DNA of 64,000 bases, taken from positions 1-64,000 of the forward strand of contig JAUCBJ010007338.1 in assembly GCA_032718475.1 (NCBI GenBank). The letters run 5' to 3'. This stretch comes from Nemertoderma westbladi. Taxonomy: Eukaryota > Xenacoelomorpha > Nemertodermatida > Nemertodermatidae. Below are positions 13,096-24,559 of this stretch, one piece after another (the first letter of the stretch is position 1; each line of letters starts with the position of its first letter). The notes below the pieces were generated by a model. That model did no database searches. It worked only from the letters and a program-made list of their open reading frames with translations, and was not told the origin of the DNA. The translations under genes and the position numbers were made by a program.

Positions 13096-14205
13096 ACTAC
13101 TATTACTACTACTACTAGGATCGGCATGCTGCATTGCAGCTGCATTTTTAAGAATGCTGTGCCGACCTATCGACAAAATTGCACCGCCACAACTCCATAT
13201 CACCCATGGCATTTCCTAGATCATCCGCATCTTTAAGGCCAGTGTCCTTTAAGATGCGTCTCAAGAAAGTCATGGGCTGTCCACCACGCTTATTCACTCC
13301 ATGAGGCTGCCAAAGTACAAGATTATGCACTGGATGGTCCTGACGGCGAAAGCAATGTCCTGCAAAGCGGAGGCGATTTTGTTCTAGTGTCAAGCTTGGG
13401 GGAACCAATGAGACACCTCCAATGTTCTATAGTGTCTGGTTGGAGATGTGTGCATTGTACTTGACACAATGAACCCGGCGTAGCATTCTTGTGAATGTGC
13501 CATCCAGAGATTTGGTGTACTCAGCAGTTAGAGCCCAGCATGGACTCCCATAGAGGAGTACTGGAACTACTGCTGCTCTAAATAATCGGACCTTAAGTTT
13601 CCGATTAATTCTCGGTGACTTCCAAATCCAGGAAAGCCTATTCAAGGCTGCCCATGCCTTTCCCTTACGTATTCGAAGGTCCTCACCTGACTTCCGGATC
13701 CATGATCCCAGGTAACAGAAGTCATCCACATGCTCAAGCATACCATCTTTTGAGCTTATGCTCATCCGATCAGAGACTTGCTGAGGACTTTCAAAGTTAA
13801 CTGTCAAAATTTTGGTCTTTCTGGAGTTAATAAAAAGACCAACACTAGAAGCAGCATGTTCTAATGAGCTGAGGAGCCGTTGGGCTCCCTCTAGTGATTC
13901 TGAGAGTACTCCTAAGTCATCAGCAAAGTCTAGATCAGTTAGGTACTTGGCAGGATTTCCTCGACTTCTGGAGCCAGTAGGTGGAGTTATCATCACCCCA
14001 TCATCATTATGATGATCTAAGGACATGCGTAGAACATAGTCAACAACAATTATGAACAAGAATGGTGCAAGTGTGTCTCCCTGGAGGACGTCCCATAACA
14101 CTTCAAATGGTTCTGTGTCACCGTCAACAGTAGACACAAATGTTGTCGAACCATCGTATACTGATCTGATTGCTGCAATAATTTCATCAGGAATCCCATT
14201 AATAA
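13096..14205 (-). mobile_element. 5'-truncated non-LTR retrotransposon (LINE) with TAG-repeat tail
   Basis: The minus-strand frame 14137-13427 (236 codons), open further upstream to about 14195, holds the reverse transcriptase core: LQGDTLAPFLF (motif B), LDFADDL (motif C, the catalytic Asp pair), a GLFINSRKTK block and YLGSWI. After a frameshift near 13420, the frame 13408-13148 encodes the C-terminal NRLRFAGHCFRR..LVLWQPHG segment typical of this LINE family. The 3' end is a TAG-type trinucleotide run (13095-13118 as its complement). The element sits inside the 40-bp array: the sequence before 13096 and after 14205 rejoins as ACTCAGTTAGTAGGTCCGCG, a junction seen intact at about 14448. No endonuclease domain remains, so the copy is dead. 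Confidence 0.92.
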
Positions 14206-14735
14206 TCCCATTAGTAGGTCCGCGTAGCGAGACCTCTAGTATTCACTCCGTTTTTAGGTCCGCTTAGCGAGACCTCTAGTATTCACTCCGTTATTAGGTC
14301 CGCTTAGCGAGACCTCTAGTATTCACTCCGTTATTAGGTCCGCTTAGCGAGACTTCTAGTATTCACTCCGTTATTAGGTCCACTTGGCGAGACCTCTAGT
14401 ATTCACTCCGTTATTAGGTCCGCTTGGCGAGACCTCTAGTATTCACTCAGTTAGTAGGTCCGCGTAGCGAGACCTCTAATATTCACTCCGTTTTTAAGTC
14501 CGCTTAGCGAGACCTCTAGTATTCACTCCGTTTTTAGGTCCGCTTAGCGAGACCTCTAGTATTCACTGAGTTAGTAGGTCCGCGTAGCGAGACCTCTTAG
14601 TATTCACTCCGTTTTTGGGTCCACTTGGCGAGACCTCTAGTATTCACTCCATTATTAGGTCCGCTTAGCGAGACCTCTAGTATTCACTCCGTTTTTAGGT
14701 CCGCGTAGCGAGACCTCTACTGTAGTATCCACCCC
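14206..14735. repeat. 40-bp SINE-head tandem repeat, right part (13 copies)
   Basis: Thirteen copies of the same 40-bp unit run directly into the body of a SINE (tRNA-like part from about 14790). Together with the five copies left of the LINE, this is an 18-unit array that the LINE split. Confidence 0.95.
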
Positions 14736-14972
14736 GTTGTTGTTTTTGTTAATTTCCAGTTAGGTTTTATAAGGCTTCGTACGGCACAGGGTCGAAATTG
14801 GTAGAACGTTGGACTTGGAATCTCTAGGTACCGAGTTCAATCCCTCTTTCGGGTTTCCGGTGAATTTAATTGGTACAGTAGTCAGCCATTCAGGGAAGAG
14901 ACAGTTCATGCTTTAGTACTGTAGCCGCGTATCTTTGCACGAATTCGCTCTTGTTTTAAGAGTGTGGTCCTT
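14695..14972 (+). mobile_element. tRNA-derived SINE, copy 1
   Basis: A 40-bp head is followed by a linker (AATTTCCAGTTAGGTTTTA), a tRNA-like segment with an A-box-like GGTAGAACGTTGG, GACTTGGAATCTCTAGGTAC and a B-box-like GAGTTCAATCCC. It then has a shared 3' body (GGTACAGTAGTCAGCCATT, GAGACAGTTCATGC, CTTTGCACG). Copies 2 and 3 at 55029-55285 and 59345-59612 share the same order. I do not assign the parental tRNA. Confidence 0.88.
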
Positions 14973-15735
14973 CAGTTAACTACTGTAATTATTTACTCTG
15001 ACTACAGTATTTCGGCAAAAGGATGATGGAGAATCTGATTCAGGCATTCATTAAATTATAATGTTACTTTCATTAATTTTTTTTATATTTAGGTGTGTTT
15101 TAATATTTTACTGTCAATACTGTCAGTTTACAAATGCTTCACTTACTATGACACGTTGCTGGTGGCTCGCGTAAATACAGTATCATTGTGAATTAATATG
15201 ATATGTAAATACGCTCGTTAGAAGGCCCTAAAGAAATTCATACATTTAGCATCAATTCAATAATTTAATACGAGTGATATTATTCATAGTTTTAAATGAT
15301 TTTTGCCATTAACGAAACTACGTTAATGAGACATAAATTTTGTCTCATAAAGTTTGTACCTATTTAGGTCACGTAGATGAGTAGTGGTAAACTTTGGCGT
15401 CAACGGCGTTCCATTTGAATTTGTTTAACCGATAATTATTGCAGTAGGGTCAACAGCTGAACACATGAATATCGCTCAAGGAACCACTGACAGACTGAAC
15501 CAGTCTAGTCTACCAGCTGACCAATAGGTACGGTACCGGTACGCGGTACCCCCTGCCATAGTGCCATTCCTGCGATACCATACTGCTGTACTGCCATACC
15601 ATAACCAATACAATATCTGAATTATAGCTGTATACAGGTATAGTGTATTAGTGCCGGTCTGCCGGTATAAACAATATCATTAATCAGGCCAGCTGACCTT
15701 GACCCCAATGCCCAACACCCAACGCCGACAGTGCA
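14973..15735. other. Intergenic region upstream of the ANK-MYND gene
   Basis: AT-rich DNA with a GGTACCGGTACGCGGTACC palindrome-rich patch near 15530-15550. No other feature is supported. Promoter elements are not recognisable. Confidence 0.5.
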
Positions 15736-18700
15736 ATGCCTAACAACAAAAAGGGTCATAAGAAGAATAAGGAAACACGCGACCCGTACAGCGCAGAAGA
15801 ACGTCTCCAGGCCTTAAAGAAGGATGACTTCGCCGCCACGCTGAAACATTTAAAGATTAGCGCGGAGATTGAAGGAAATGATGAATTGATGCGATATGTT
15901 GAAACGCAACAACTCGTCTCAAAGCTGGCGGATCTCTCGACCGCGGTAAGTACTGAAGTATCTGGCTTCATTTTACATTCATCTGTCAGTCTGTTCATCA
16001 GGATTATATTTCTCTCTGGCAGTCTGGACAGCTAGACGGGCCGTGGGCCGTGGCGGGAGCCCGGTCAGCCGGTGTAATTGTCAGTTGGCAGGTTGGCATT
16101 TGTCCCGCCGCGCCGCCGGTTATCGTTCATATGCGTACCTCTGGCAAAAGAAGCAGGTTACAGTGGTGGTGTTTTCTAACCAAAACAATAAACTAATCTC
16201 CATTACTTAATTAACGGAAAGGAGCAGGTTACAGTGGTGGGCTTTTCTAACCAAAACAATAAACAATATCTCAATAACATAGGGTATTTCATACTTATAG
16301 TCTTATTTTTGCAATACGAAAATACCAGAGGTACGCATATGAACTGTAACTGCGCCGCCGGTCAGCCGTTAGGCCTGTAAACCACACGAGATACCAGACA
16401 GTCAGACAGCCAAGATCGAATGTAAAATTATAGCCTAATGTAAAATGCAGTGCTGGGGGTGTCGTTATAATGCAGTGGTGCCTTAAATATCTACATTTAC
16501 ACTACTATATGTTCGGTTAGGTGCAGGCCAGAAAGTTATGGGCTATCATATGCTTCGTATACAACTGTTTCCTGGTCATTGTTAATAGTCTGATATCCAT
16601 ACTGAAGGTTAGTAACAGAATGAGGAAGTCTTAAATACGTAATATATTACTTTAGAGTGCTAAGGCTACTATCATATGTCAGTGAGAAACGTTAATTAAT
16701 TACCATGTATCCATTGTAGGTAGGCCTAATTAATTAATGTGCAATTAATACCACATGTACTCGTACTGTTACTGTACTCGCAACGTAAAGTTTATGTACC
16801 GGACTTTATTGGGAGAAGGTTCACACGAATACGCGTTGTGTGTCATATGTTGGAACCAAGGCAATCAGTCAGTACTGCGGAGGTTTAGGTGAATCTGATC
16901 ACCTCAATGATTGAAGGCCCAATTTGAGAAGCTCTTAAACAATTACAGAATACCTTCTGTTAACTCTGTGATACATCCTGTACCTTAGTCATAACTCAAA
17001 CATATAGTGCTGGTGTTGTTATTTTTGTTAACTCGAAGAAGACCAAACAAAATTGCAATTGTTAACATCGGCGGTCCACAGGAAAGGTCTGACCGTAACA
17101 ACATGAGTATGTGAATGACATTTGCTACCTTAAAAACTATGACATTGGCATCATTAAATAGTCTGTCAAGGATGGAAGTTACATAGAATATATAGGAATC
17201 TTAAGGTTCTATTATTTAGAGCAGCAGTAGAACCCGTGCTCCTTTATGGGAGTCATGCTGGGCTATGCCTGCTGAGGTCACTAACTATCTGGATTCTATA
17301 CACAGACAAGAATGCAACGCCGGATTCATTGTTTGGAGTACAATTGACACATCTCCAACCAATGTCTCATTATTAATTCCCCAAAGCTAAACACTTGAAC
17401 GAAACCGGCCCCGCTTCGCAGGAAATTATATTGCTTCAGCCGTGAGGAACACCCAGTGCTTGATGTGTGCGTTGTTGTCAATTCATTTACTATTAGTAAT
17501 AGTCTTCTTTGTCATGGGTTTGATTTAGTCTTCTTTGGAAGAGTAACTCATTTATATTTTTAATTTATTAATAATTAATAATTGATAATTTTTAACTTTT
17601 AACTTTTTCAGGGAGATTGTTTCAAACGAACTATTGGCGCGCACCAAGGGGAATCAGATTGCTATGGGAACGGGGACCAATCGCCTTTGAGTGGTTACAA
17701 CGCACAGTTCTTGCGACACAAATGGAGTGAGTTAAAAGTGTTTTTTAACCTTTAAAACCAATAATTATCTGTATATTTTTAAGTAATATTACACTTTCTT
17801 TCAGGTTTTACAAGTTTTGCTATAAATTCCTCGTATATAACTTTAAGCATTATGAAATGATAGTTGAAAAAATGTAGTTTTATGAATTGGATTATTTTAG
17901 TGAAAATGTTATCACTGAATTTGACCAAATCACATTGACATGATCAAATTATTTCAAAGTTATTAGTTTTTCAGAGTCCGCGGTCCACAGTAGTCTATAT
18001 CCCATAGGTTGCGGCGGTGACTACAACCCCCTGGCGTTCCGAATGTCAGACTGGAGTCGCTACTGCTACAAAGGCGAGTTGGAAGGAGTGAAACGGGAGG
18101 TGGAGAGAAACCCAAAGATTATAGACTACCGGGAGTCGGTACTGCGGATGTGCGGGTTGCTGCACGTGGTAGCGGGATCGCGAGCTACGTCGAGCAGTTA
18201 CCCGGAGAACGGACGCTTCGAGCCGACAGAGACCGCAGATCATCTGGCCTGTCTGCGGTACCTGATAGAGCGCGGTGCGGATGTAGGCTGTCGGGACTTC
18301 GCCGGATACACGCCGCTGCATCACTGCCTCACCTCCGTCGGTAACGACTTGTCCTTCCGATTAGCGGAACATCTGTTATCCGTCGGAGCGGACCCCAACG
18401 CGGTGAACCGGTTCGGTTGTTCGCCTCTGTTCGAGTGCGTCATGAGTAGCAACGTTAAGTTCATCGAGTTCCTCCTCGACAACGGTGCGCGGGTCGATAT
18501 GCACGACAACGACGGATGTTTCCTCGGGAGTATGTCGCGGATCTACCCGGTTATAGATCGGTTGTTCAGCGAGTCGTTGGCTCGGGAGGGTCGCGCCAAG
18601 CGGATGGACGCCAAGGCGAGCGGGAGACACCGCGCGTGTCGTAGATGCGGCGTCGCGCGGGACTGTAAGCGGTGCGCCGGCTGCTACGTGGTCTGGTACT

Positions 18701-19152
18701 GCGGGGGCGGGTGCCAAAAGGCCGATTGGAAGTCGCATAAACCGGAGTGCAAGACCACCCAGGGGCAGTACAGACGGGTCACATTCGATCGGACGATCTC
18801 CAGGGGAACCCCCATCGTCAACCACCGGGGTCAACGACACAACCGGGTTGATAAGGACGCCCCGGTAACTAAGAAGCATTGCATCGTAAAGATCCAGATA
18901 CCATTGAATACCATGAATAATCTAGAACTTCCACTCGCTCGCACAGAAGGTCCCAACCACCTCCTGGTCTACGACAAGGAACGCAATGTCTCGGGGTTCA
19001 TCCCAGAAAGCGATCCCAACTACCTCGATATAGTGAATGCCGTTAAGGATAAGGGCGTTGGGAAGGTTAAGGGCTACTTCTATGCGATAGTCGAAGGAGA
19101 GAACGATATCAGGGTAAATATCGCCAATATCCAGCCTCCCGAAGATTTCTAA
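15736..19152 (+). CDS. Ankyrin-repeat and MYND zinc-finger protein, 3 exons
   Basis: Exons 15736-15945, 17612-17726 and 17975-19152 join in phase (donors GTAAGT and GTGAGT, acceptors TTTTCAG) to give 500 aa. The start has a purine at -3 and opens a Lys-rich N-terminus (NNKKGHKKNKE). Exon 2 carries a short Cys/Gly-containing segment (GDCFKRTIGAH). Ankyrin repeats span about residues 194-291, with consensus pieces GYTPLHHC, LLSVGADPNAV and FLLDNGARVD. A MYND finger spans 330-367 with the C-x2-C..C-x2-C..YC-x3-C-Q..DW-x2-HK-x3-C pattern complete. A C-terminal 130-residue domain follows. MYND fingers generally bind proline-rich peptides and ankyrin repeats bind proteins, so an adaptor role is inferred. 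I do not recognise an exact vertebrate orthologue. Intron 1 (about 1.7 kb) contains a MITE and a LINE scrap. An ATTAAA at 19254 may be the poly(A) signal. Confidence 0.88.
16125..16344. mobile_element. MITE with 20-bp terminal inverted repeats in ANK-MYND intron 1
   Basis: GTTCATATGCGTACCTCTGG at 16125-16144 is perfectly inverted at 16325-16344. The 220-bp interior has two copies of a dispersed motif (GGAGCAGGTTACAGTGGTGG then CTAACCAAAACAATAAAC). An 11-base direct repeat GCGCCGCCGGT lies a few bases outside each end and may be a target duplication, but it is not flush with the inverted repeats. Confidence 0.85.
17180..17475 (+). mobile_element. Degraded LINE fragment in ANK-MYND intron 1
   Basis: Translation gives LKVLLFRAAVEPVLLYGS and, after frameshifts, pieces matching the HCVKYNAHISNQ and EEHPV..LV segments of the minus-strand LINE at 13.1-14.2 kb. 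It is the same family, older and broken in several places. Confidence 0.8.
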
Positions 19153-20036
19153 ACAGTTTATTTCGTGGTGCTACGTGTTTATGTAAAATTATCGATTAAT
19201 CGAATTATTAATATTCGCGAATTATGCAATTATAATTAATACTATGTAACTTTATTAAACATCATGGAGGAATGTAAGTAGTGAGACTATAATGTAATAT
19301 TGTTGTGGTGCTGATAATGCAGGTCCTGGGAGGGTGGGGTGGGATTGCACAAATCCAATCCCTACAAATTATGCCGTCTTAACAAATTATATCAATTAAG
19401 GTAAAGGAGCAAGCAGGTTCAGTGACATCCTAACCAAAACAATAAACGAAAGTCTCTAGCACAGGTTACTGTTTATTTTTTGCTCTCCATCAGCTGTTAT
19501 TTGTATCTATTTACCTAAGGAGAACCTCTCATGTTAATGTTTTTCTATAACTCTTTTTAGTAACAATCTATATTACTAATTGATTTATTGCCATCACTAT
19601 TTGTGGGGGAATCTCTTTCACTCGATTAGCGAGATCTTCGCCTTTTCATAGGAAACTCTTGACCCTATGACGATTCAACCGTCCCGGTAAATCGGCGCTA
19701 ATAACTGCTGATTACGAGCAGAAATTAAACCGTAACGTGTTAATTTCCCTTAAAAGAATAAAATTAAGGTAGTTAAATCGCGGATATGAATTCTCTGGGA
19801 TTGGGTTTGTCTTTCCAACTGGATCAGGTGACCCAGTTGAGATTGCCAAAGTCAACAACGACAACTAATTATTGAAGTTTATAAATCTGTTTATAATCTT
19901 AAATTACTTAAATACTTAATAATTTGCAAGTTAGTGTGTTATTACTGTAATTATAGGTTGTACAACTATTATAGTACTGTAGTAGACGGGTGAGTGGCAG
20001 GTAAATGTAAATAAGTGTGCAATAATGGCCCGCAGC
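19153..20036. other. 3' flank of ANK-MYND and intergenic DNA
   Basis: AT-rich DNA. Around 19395-19450 lies one copy of the dispersed motif (AAAGGAGCAAGCAGGTTCAG..CTAACCAAAACAATAAACG) also seen at 16.2, 31.2, 33.2-33.5 and 38.3 kb. Nothing else is supported. Confidence 0.6.
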
Positions 20037-20632
20037 CGTAATATAATGTAATAATGGACACCATGACCCGTAATATAATGTAATAATGGACACCATGACC
20101 CGTAATATAATGTAATAATGTGGACACCATGACCCGTAATATAATGTAATAATGGACACCATGACCCGTAATATAATGTAATAATGTGGACACCATGACC
20201 CGTAATATAATGTAATAATGGACACCATGACCCGTAATATAATGTAATAATGGACACCATGACCCGTAATATAATGTAATAATGGACACCATGACCATGT
20301 AATATAATGTAATAATGGACACCATGACCCGTAATATAATGTAATAATGGACACCATGACCCGTAATATAGTGTAATAATGGACACCATGACCCATAATA
20401 TAATGTAATAATGGACACCATGACCCGTAATATAATGTAATAATGTGGACACCATGACCCGTAATATAATGTAATAATGGACACCATGACCCGTAATATA
20501 ATGTAATAATGGACACCATGACCCGTAATATAATGTAATAATGGACACCATGACCCGTAATATAATGTAATAATGGACACCATGACTCGTAATATAATGT
20601 AATAATGGACACGATGACCCGTAATATAAGTG
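20037..20632. repeat. 32-bp tandem array (TAATATAATGTAATAATGGA unit)
   Basis: About 18 copies of a 32-bp unit ending in CACCATGACCCG. A few units are 34 bp through an extra TG. All three minus frames are open only because the unit lacks stops on that strand. Confidence 0.95.
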
Positions 20633-20967
20633 TAACTTTTTCTGATGACACGGAATCTTTATCATATTCCAACAACTAGTTCAACTCACCGCCTTTGTTA
20701 ATGAAACTGGAATTTTCGATTTTGCCTTTAAATTGTTTTTTTATATAATTGTTTTGATAAATATTATTTTGCTGATTAATACTTCTTGCAATCTTTGAAC
20801 GCCTATATCTCAGCTGTTTCGGTTACTAATAATGATACGGTTACTACATAGATTACTATTACGGGTGATGGGATGGTGTATAATAGGTTAAGTTTAGTAG
20901 CTAGATGATATTTTATATTTTGTGCTAACGGTTACCTAAATAAAGATATGAGCGTACGTTGTCAGTG

Positions 20968-22003
20968 TGTACTGTACTATACTGTACTGTACACTGTACT
21001 GTACTGTACACTGTACTGTACTGTACACTGTACTGTAATGTACACTGTACTGTACTGTACACTGTACTGTACTGTACACTAGTACACTAGTACACTGTAC
21101 TGTACTGTACACTGTACTGTACTGTACACTGTACTGTACTGTACTGTACACTGTACTGTACACTGTACTGTAATGTACACTGTACTGTACTGTACACTGT
21201 ACTGTACTGTACACTAGTACACTGTACTGTACTGTACTGTACTGTACACTGTACTGTACTGTACTGTACTGTACTGTACTGTACACTGTACTGTACACTG
21301 TACTGTACACTGTACTGTACTGTACACTGTACTGTACTGTACACTGTACTGTACTGTACACTGTACTGTACTGTACACTGTACTGTACTGTACACTGTAC
21401 TGTACTGTACTGTACACTGTACTGTACACTGTACTGTACTGTACACTGTACTGTAATGTACACTGTACTGTACTTTACACTGTACTGTACTGTACACTAG
21501 TACACTGTACTGTACTGTACACTGTACTGTACTGTACTGTACTGTACTGTACTGTACTGTACTGTACACTGTACTGTAATGTACACTGTACTGTACACTG
21601 TACTGTACTGTACTGTACACTGTACTGTACTGTACTGTACACTGTACTGTACTGTACACTGTACTGTACTGTACACTGTACTGTACTGTACACTGTACTG
21701 TACTGTACTGTACTGTACTGTACTGTACACTGTACTGTACTGTACTGTACACTGTACTGTACTGTACACTGTACTACACTGTACACTGTACTACACTGTA
21801 CTGTACTGTACTGTACACTGTACTGTACTGTACTGTACTGTACACTGTACTGTACACTGTACTGTACTGTACACTGTACTGTAATGTACACTGTACTGTA
21901 CTGTACACTGTACTGTACTGTACACTAGTACACTGTACTGTACTGTACACTGTACTGTACTGTACTGTACTGTACTATACTGTATTGTACTGTACACTTA
22001 CAC
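20968..22003. repeat. About 1-kb ACTGT/ACACTGT array
   Basis: A mix of 5-bp ACTGT and 7-bp ACACTGT steps, with occasional ACTAGTACACTAGTACAC interruptions. GTAC and TGTACA palindromes occur at every step, but the array as a whole is not self-complementary. Open frames on both strands (Y-S-T-V-Q / V-L-Y-C-T) are artefacts. Confidence 0.95.
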
Positions 22004-24559
22004 CATCATCGTTAAAGCTATTAATCCTATGCAACTGTTGTGCCTGATTAACTGTTGTTCTACAATTATGTGTTTATTAATGTGCAATAATTAATTTCTG
22101 TACTCCCTACGGTAACGGTAGGCCTAATACTTAATCGGTTGAAAACACAAATAGTTCCTGGGGGTTTGTTCACCATCTTTACACATTGCTAAAAGTTGGA
22201 CCAACGTTTTTTGCGTTGTGGTGGGGTTGGGTTTGGTTTTCACGTTATAATTTCCACATCTATTTAACTTGAGTTTCAAACCATTTATTGTAAGAATTTA
22301 CCCGTATTACTTCGCTAAAACGTAATAAACTTCAAATAAAATACATGTTCAAAAATATTACCACGGGCCGTAATTAATTGACTTTGTTTGATTGTCCGTC
22401 CATACTATAAACTAGAACATTCTGAATATTAAAATTACAATTCTGTGTTTTCATAAATCCCTTAAAACACCATTCTGGTCTAATTTATGCAGAACTATGT
22501 ATGTTAGAAGGTATAAGTTGTATTAGTTTTGTAGTTAATTGTTTATTTGGTTTATAATATTCGTGCGTTAAGGTAACATAATACAAGATTAAATATATGT
22601 AGGTGTTGTAATATCGTTAGTTCTAAATAATTTATTTTATTTCAAGCTGGGCCTGCTCTTCTATAATATTTTTTTTATATGCCCTGCTGCCGTGCAATGT
22701 GAAAAGACCACAAGTCGCATTTTTCCGAATTTCACTTTTTCTGGATCTAAAAAATGCGCTTTATCTAATGGTATAACCGAGAAGACCGTATCTACTCTAG
22801 TTCTCGAGATATTCAATGCAAAACGGGGCCGTAAGTCACAACATATGTATTATGCAAAAAAACCGTGTGTCAACACAACAAGACTTACGAAGTTTTTTGT
22901 CATTGCATGGATTTAAGAAAACGCACATATACGGTTTTATTGAAATTTGTGCCTTTTGGCTTAAGGTTTTTTACTATTAGCAGAAAAGGCGCGAAATTCA
23001 AAATTGAAATTTCACCAAGTGCCTGGCAGTATTTTATCATCATATGTCCATCGAATAAAGCAGAATTTAATGATGATTTCAAATCTGAAAATGGCGTGAC
23101 GAGATCTGTTGTATGCATTTCTATTAATTATCTGAAGAAACCCTGATGGGAGCAAGCTTGTAACATCTGTTGTTATTCATTTCATTAGTTACCTGAGGTC
23201 AACCCATCCTACCGTAACTGTTTAATATGATAATTCCTTCTTAGGTGCTTTAAGCGAGGTCGCTTTCCCTTTTCGAGTTGTCACTCTCCATGTCTACCGG
23301 TCTGACCGTCAAAATGTAAGTTTAAACAGACAGCCAGACCAATAATCAGACAGACTAGATTCTACCGAACATAAAAATTGACATCTAAAACCAAACACCA
23401 TAATGAATATTATAGCTCTGTGGTGTGCTTCCTTCATTACATTTATTAACCAACCAGACCACAGACAGATAGTTTGGTGCGGGAAGATTTAAACTTTGAA
23501 GACAATTTTCTCGGATTGAAATTTTTTCACGCAAAAGCTCTAAACTTAGTAATTTTCGCTTGGTAATGGTAACTTGGTAATGTTTATGCAACCACTTTCA
23601 TGTTATTTACAAAATAAAAATCGCAAGGGGGGGGGGGGGGGGGGGGGCTTGCCCCACTTAATTTAATGCATTATTAAATTTACACAATACACCGTAACTG
23701 ACAGACTTACGGTGTTTTGTCATTGTGACATTTTTTTTCATTGTGCCGAATTCATTTACATACTGGTTACAGGCCATACAATGCAAAAGCACTGTAAGTA
23801 TAAAAAAACAACCTGAAGTCAAAATATTAAAAATAATCACGTAGAAAATTCCCCACCCCCATTTGCGTCTCAAGGCAAACAGTAATTTGAGTTTTACTTG
23901 AAATGACTTTTTTTGACTTACCGTCTTTTTACATTGCATGGCAGCCTCGTGGGATGGGTTTAGTTCTTGGGTGAGAGACCCCCATCAAGGGGCGCACATC
24001 ACCGCATCATGTCGATGTCACAACAAAATTATTTAGACAGACAACTCGTTACTGGCACCCATATGCTAAGGCTTCACTCATTTCGTGGCTCGCCCCACAA
24101 GCAAGATATATTAATAAAATGTTATATTTTGTATATTTCAATGTTGTGATGTTCCAAGGCGTTCTAAACTACAGTGGATAGAATGTCTTGGGATATTTTA
24201 TTGATCCACATTTGAGGAAGTAACATAAAATCGTCATCTACAGTAATATAGTAAAGCGCTGTATCATTCCTGCATTTATCACCATTTTTGCTTAGGCAAG
24301 GCCTATACAAACTTAGAAACACCATAGGATACCAGTTACATAATGCCTTGCCATGAATGTATGAATGGGTGTGTTGGTTTGTAGATTATACAAACGGGGT
24401 CACATAAGGTTATGTAGAATAACATAATAATATGCATTACTTAACAAACCAGCAATTACTGTATTATTATTGTTAAACAAATAATTAGAAACCATTCGGT
24501 TGAATTTTGTGAACCAAAAGTGAACATCTCGTGACATTTAAACACGTTGAAACACGTAA
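22004..24559. other. Intergenic region with a recurrent ~25-bp motif and poly(G)
   Basis: No gene is supported. A poly(G) run of 21 lies at 23627-23647. A motif close to ACTTACGGTGTTTTGTCATT recurs in both orientations near 22694, 22812, 22886, 23700, 23776 and 23917. Short open frames here (for example 22865-23146) have no recognisable domain. Confidence 0.5.

Noticed and set aside
20936-21997. Y-S-T-V-Q and V-L-Y-C-T frames in the ACTGT array, and a large palindrome there
   Set aside because: The frames are simple-repeat artefacts. GTAC words are palindromic, but the array's complement is ACAGT, not ACTGT, so no long hairpin forms.
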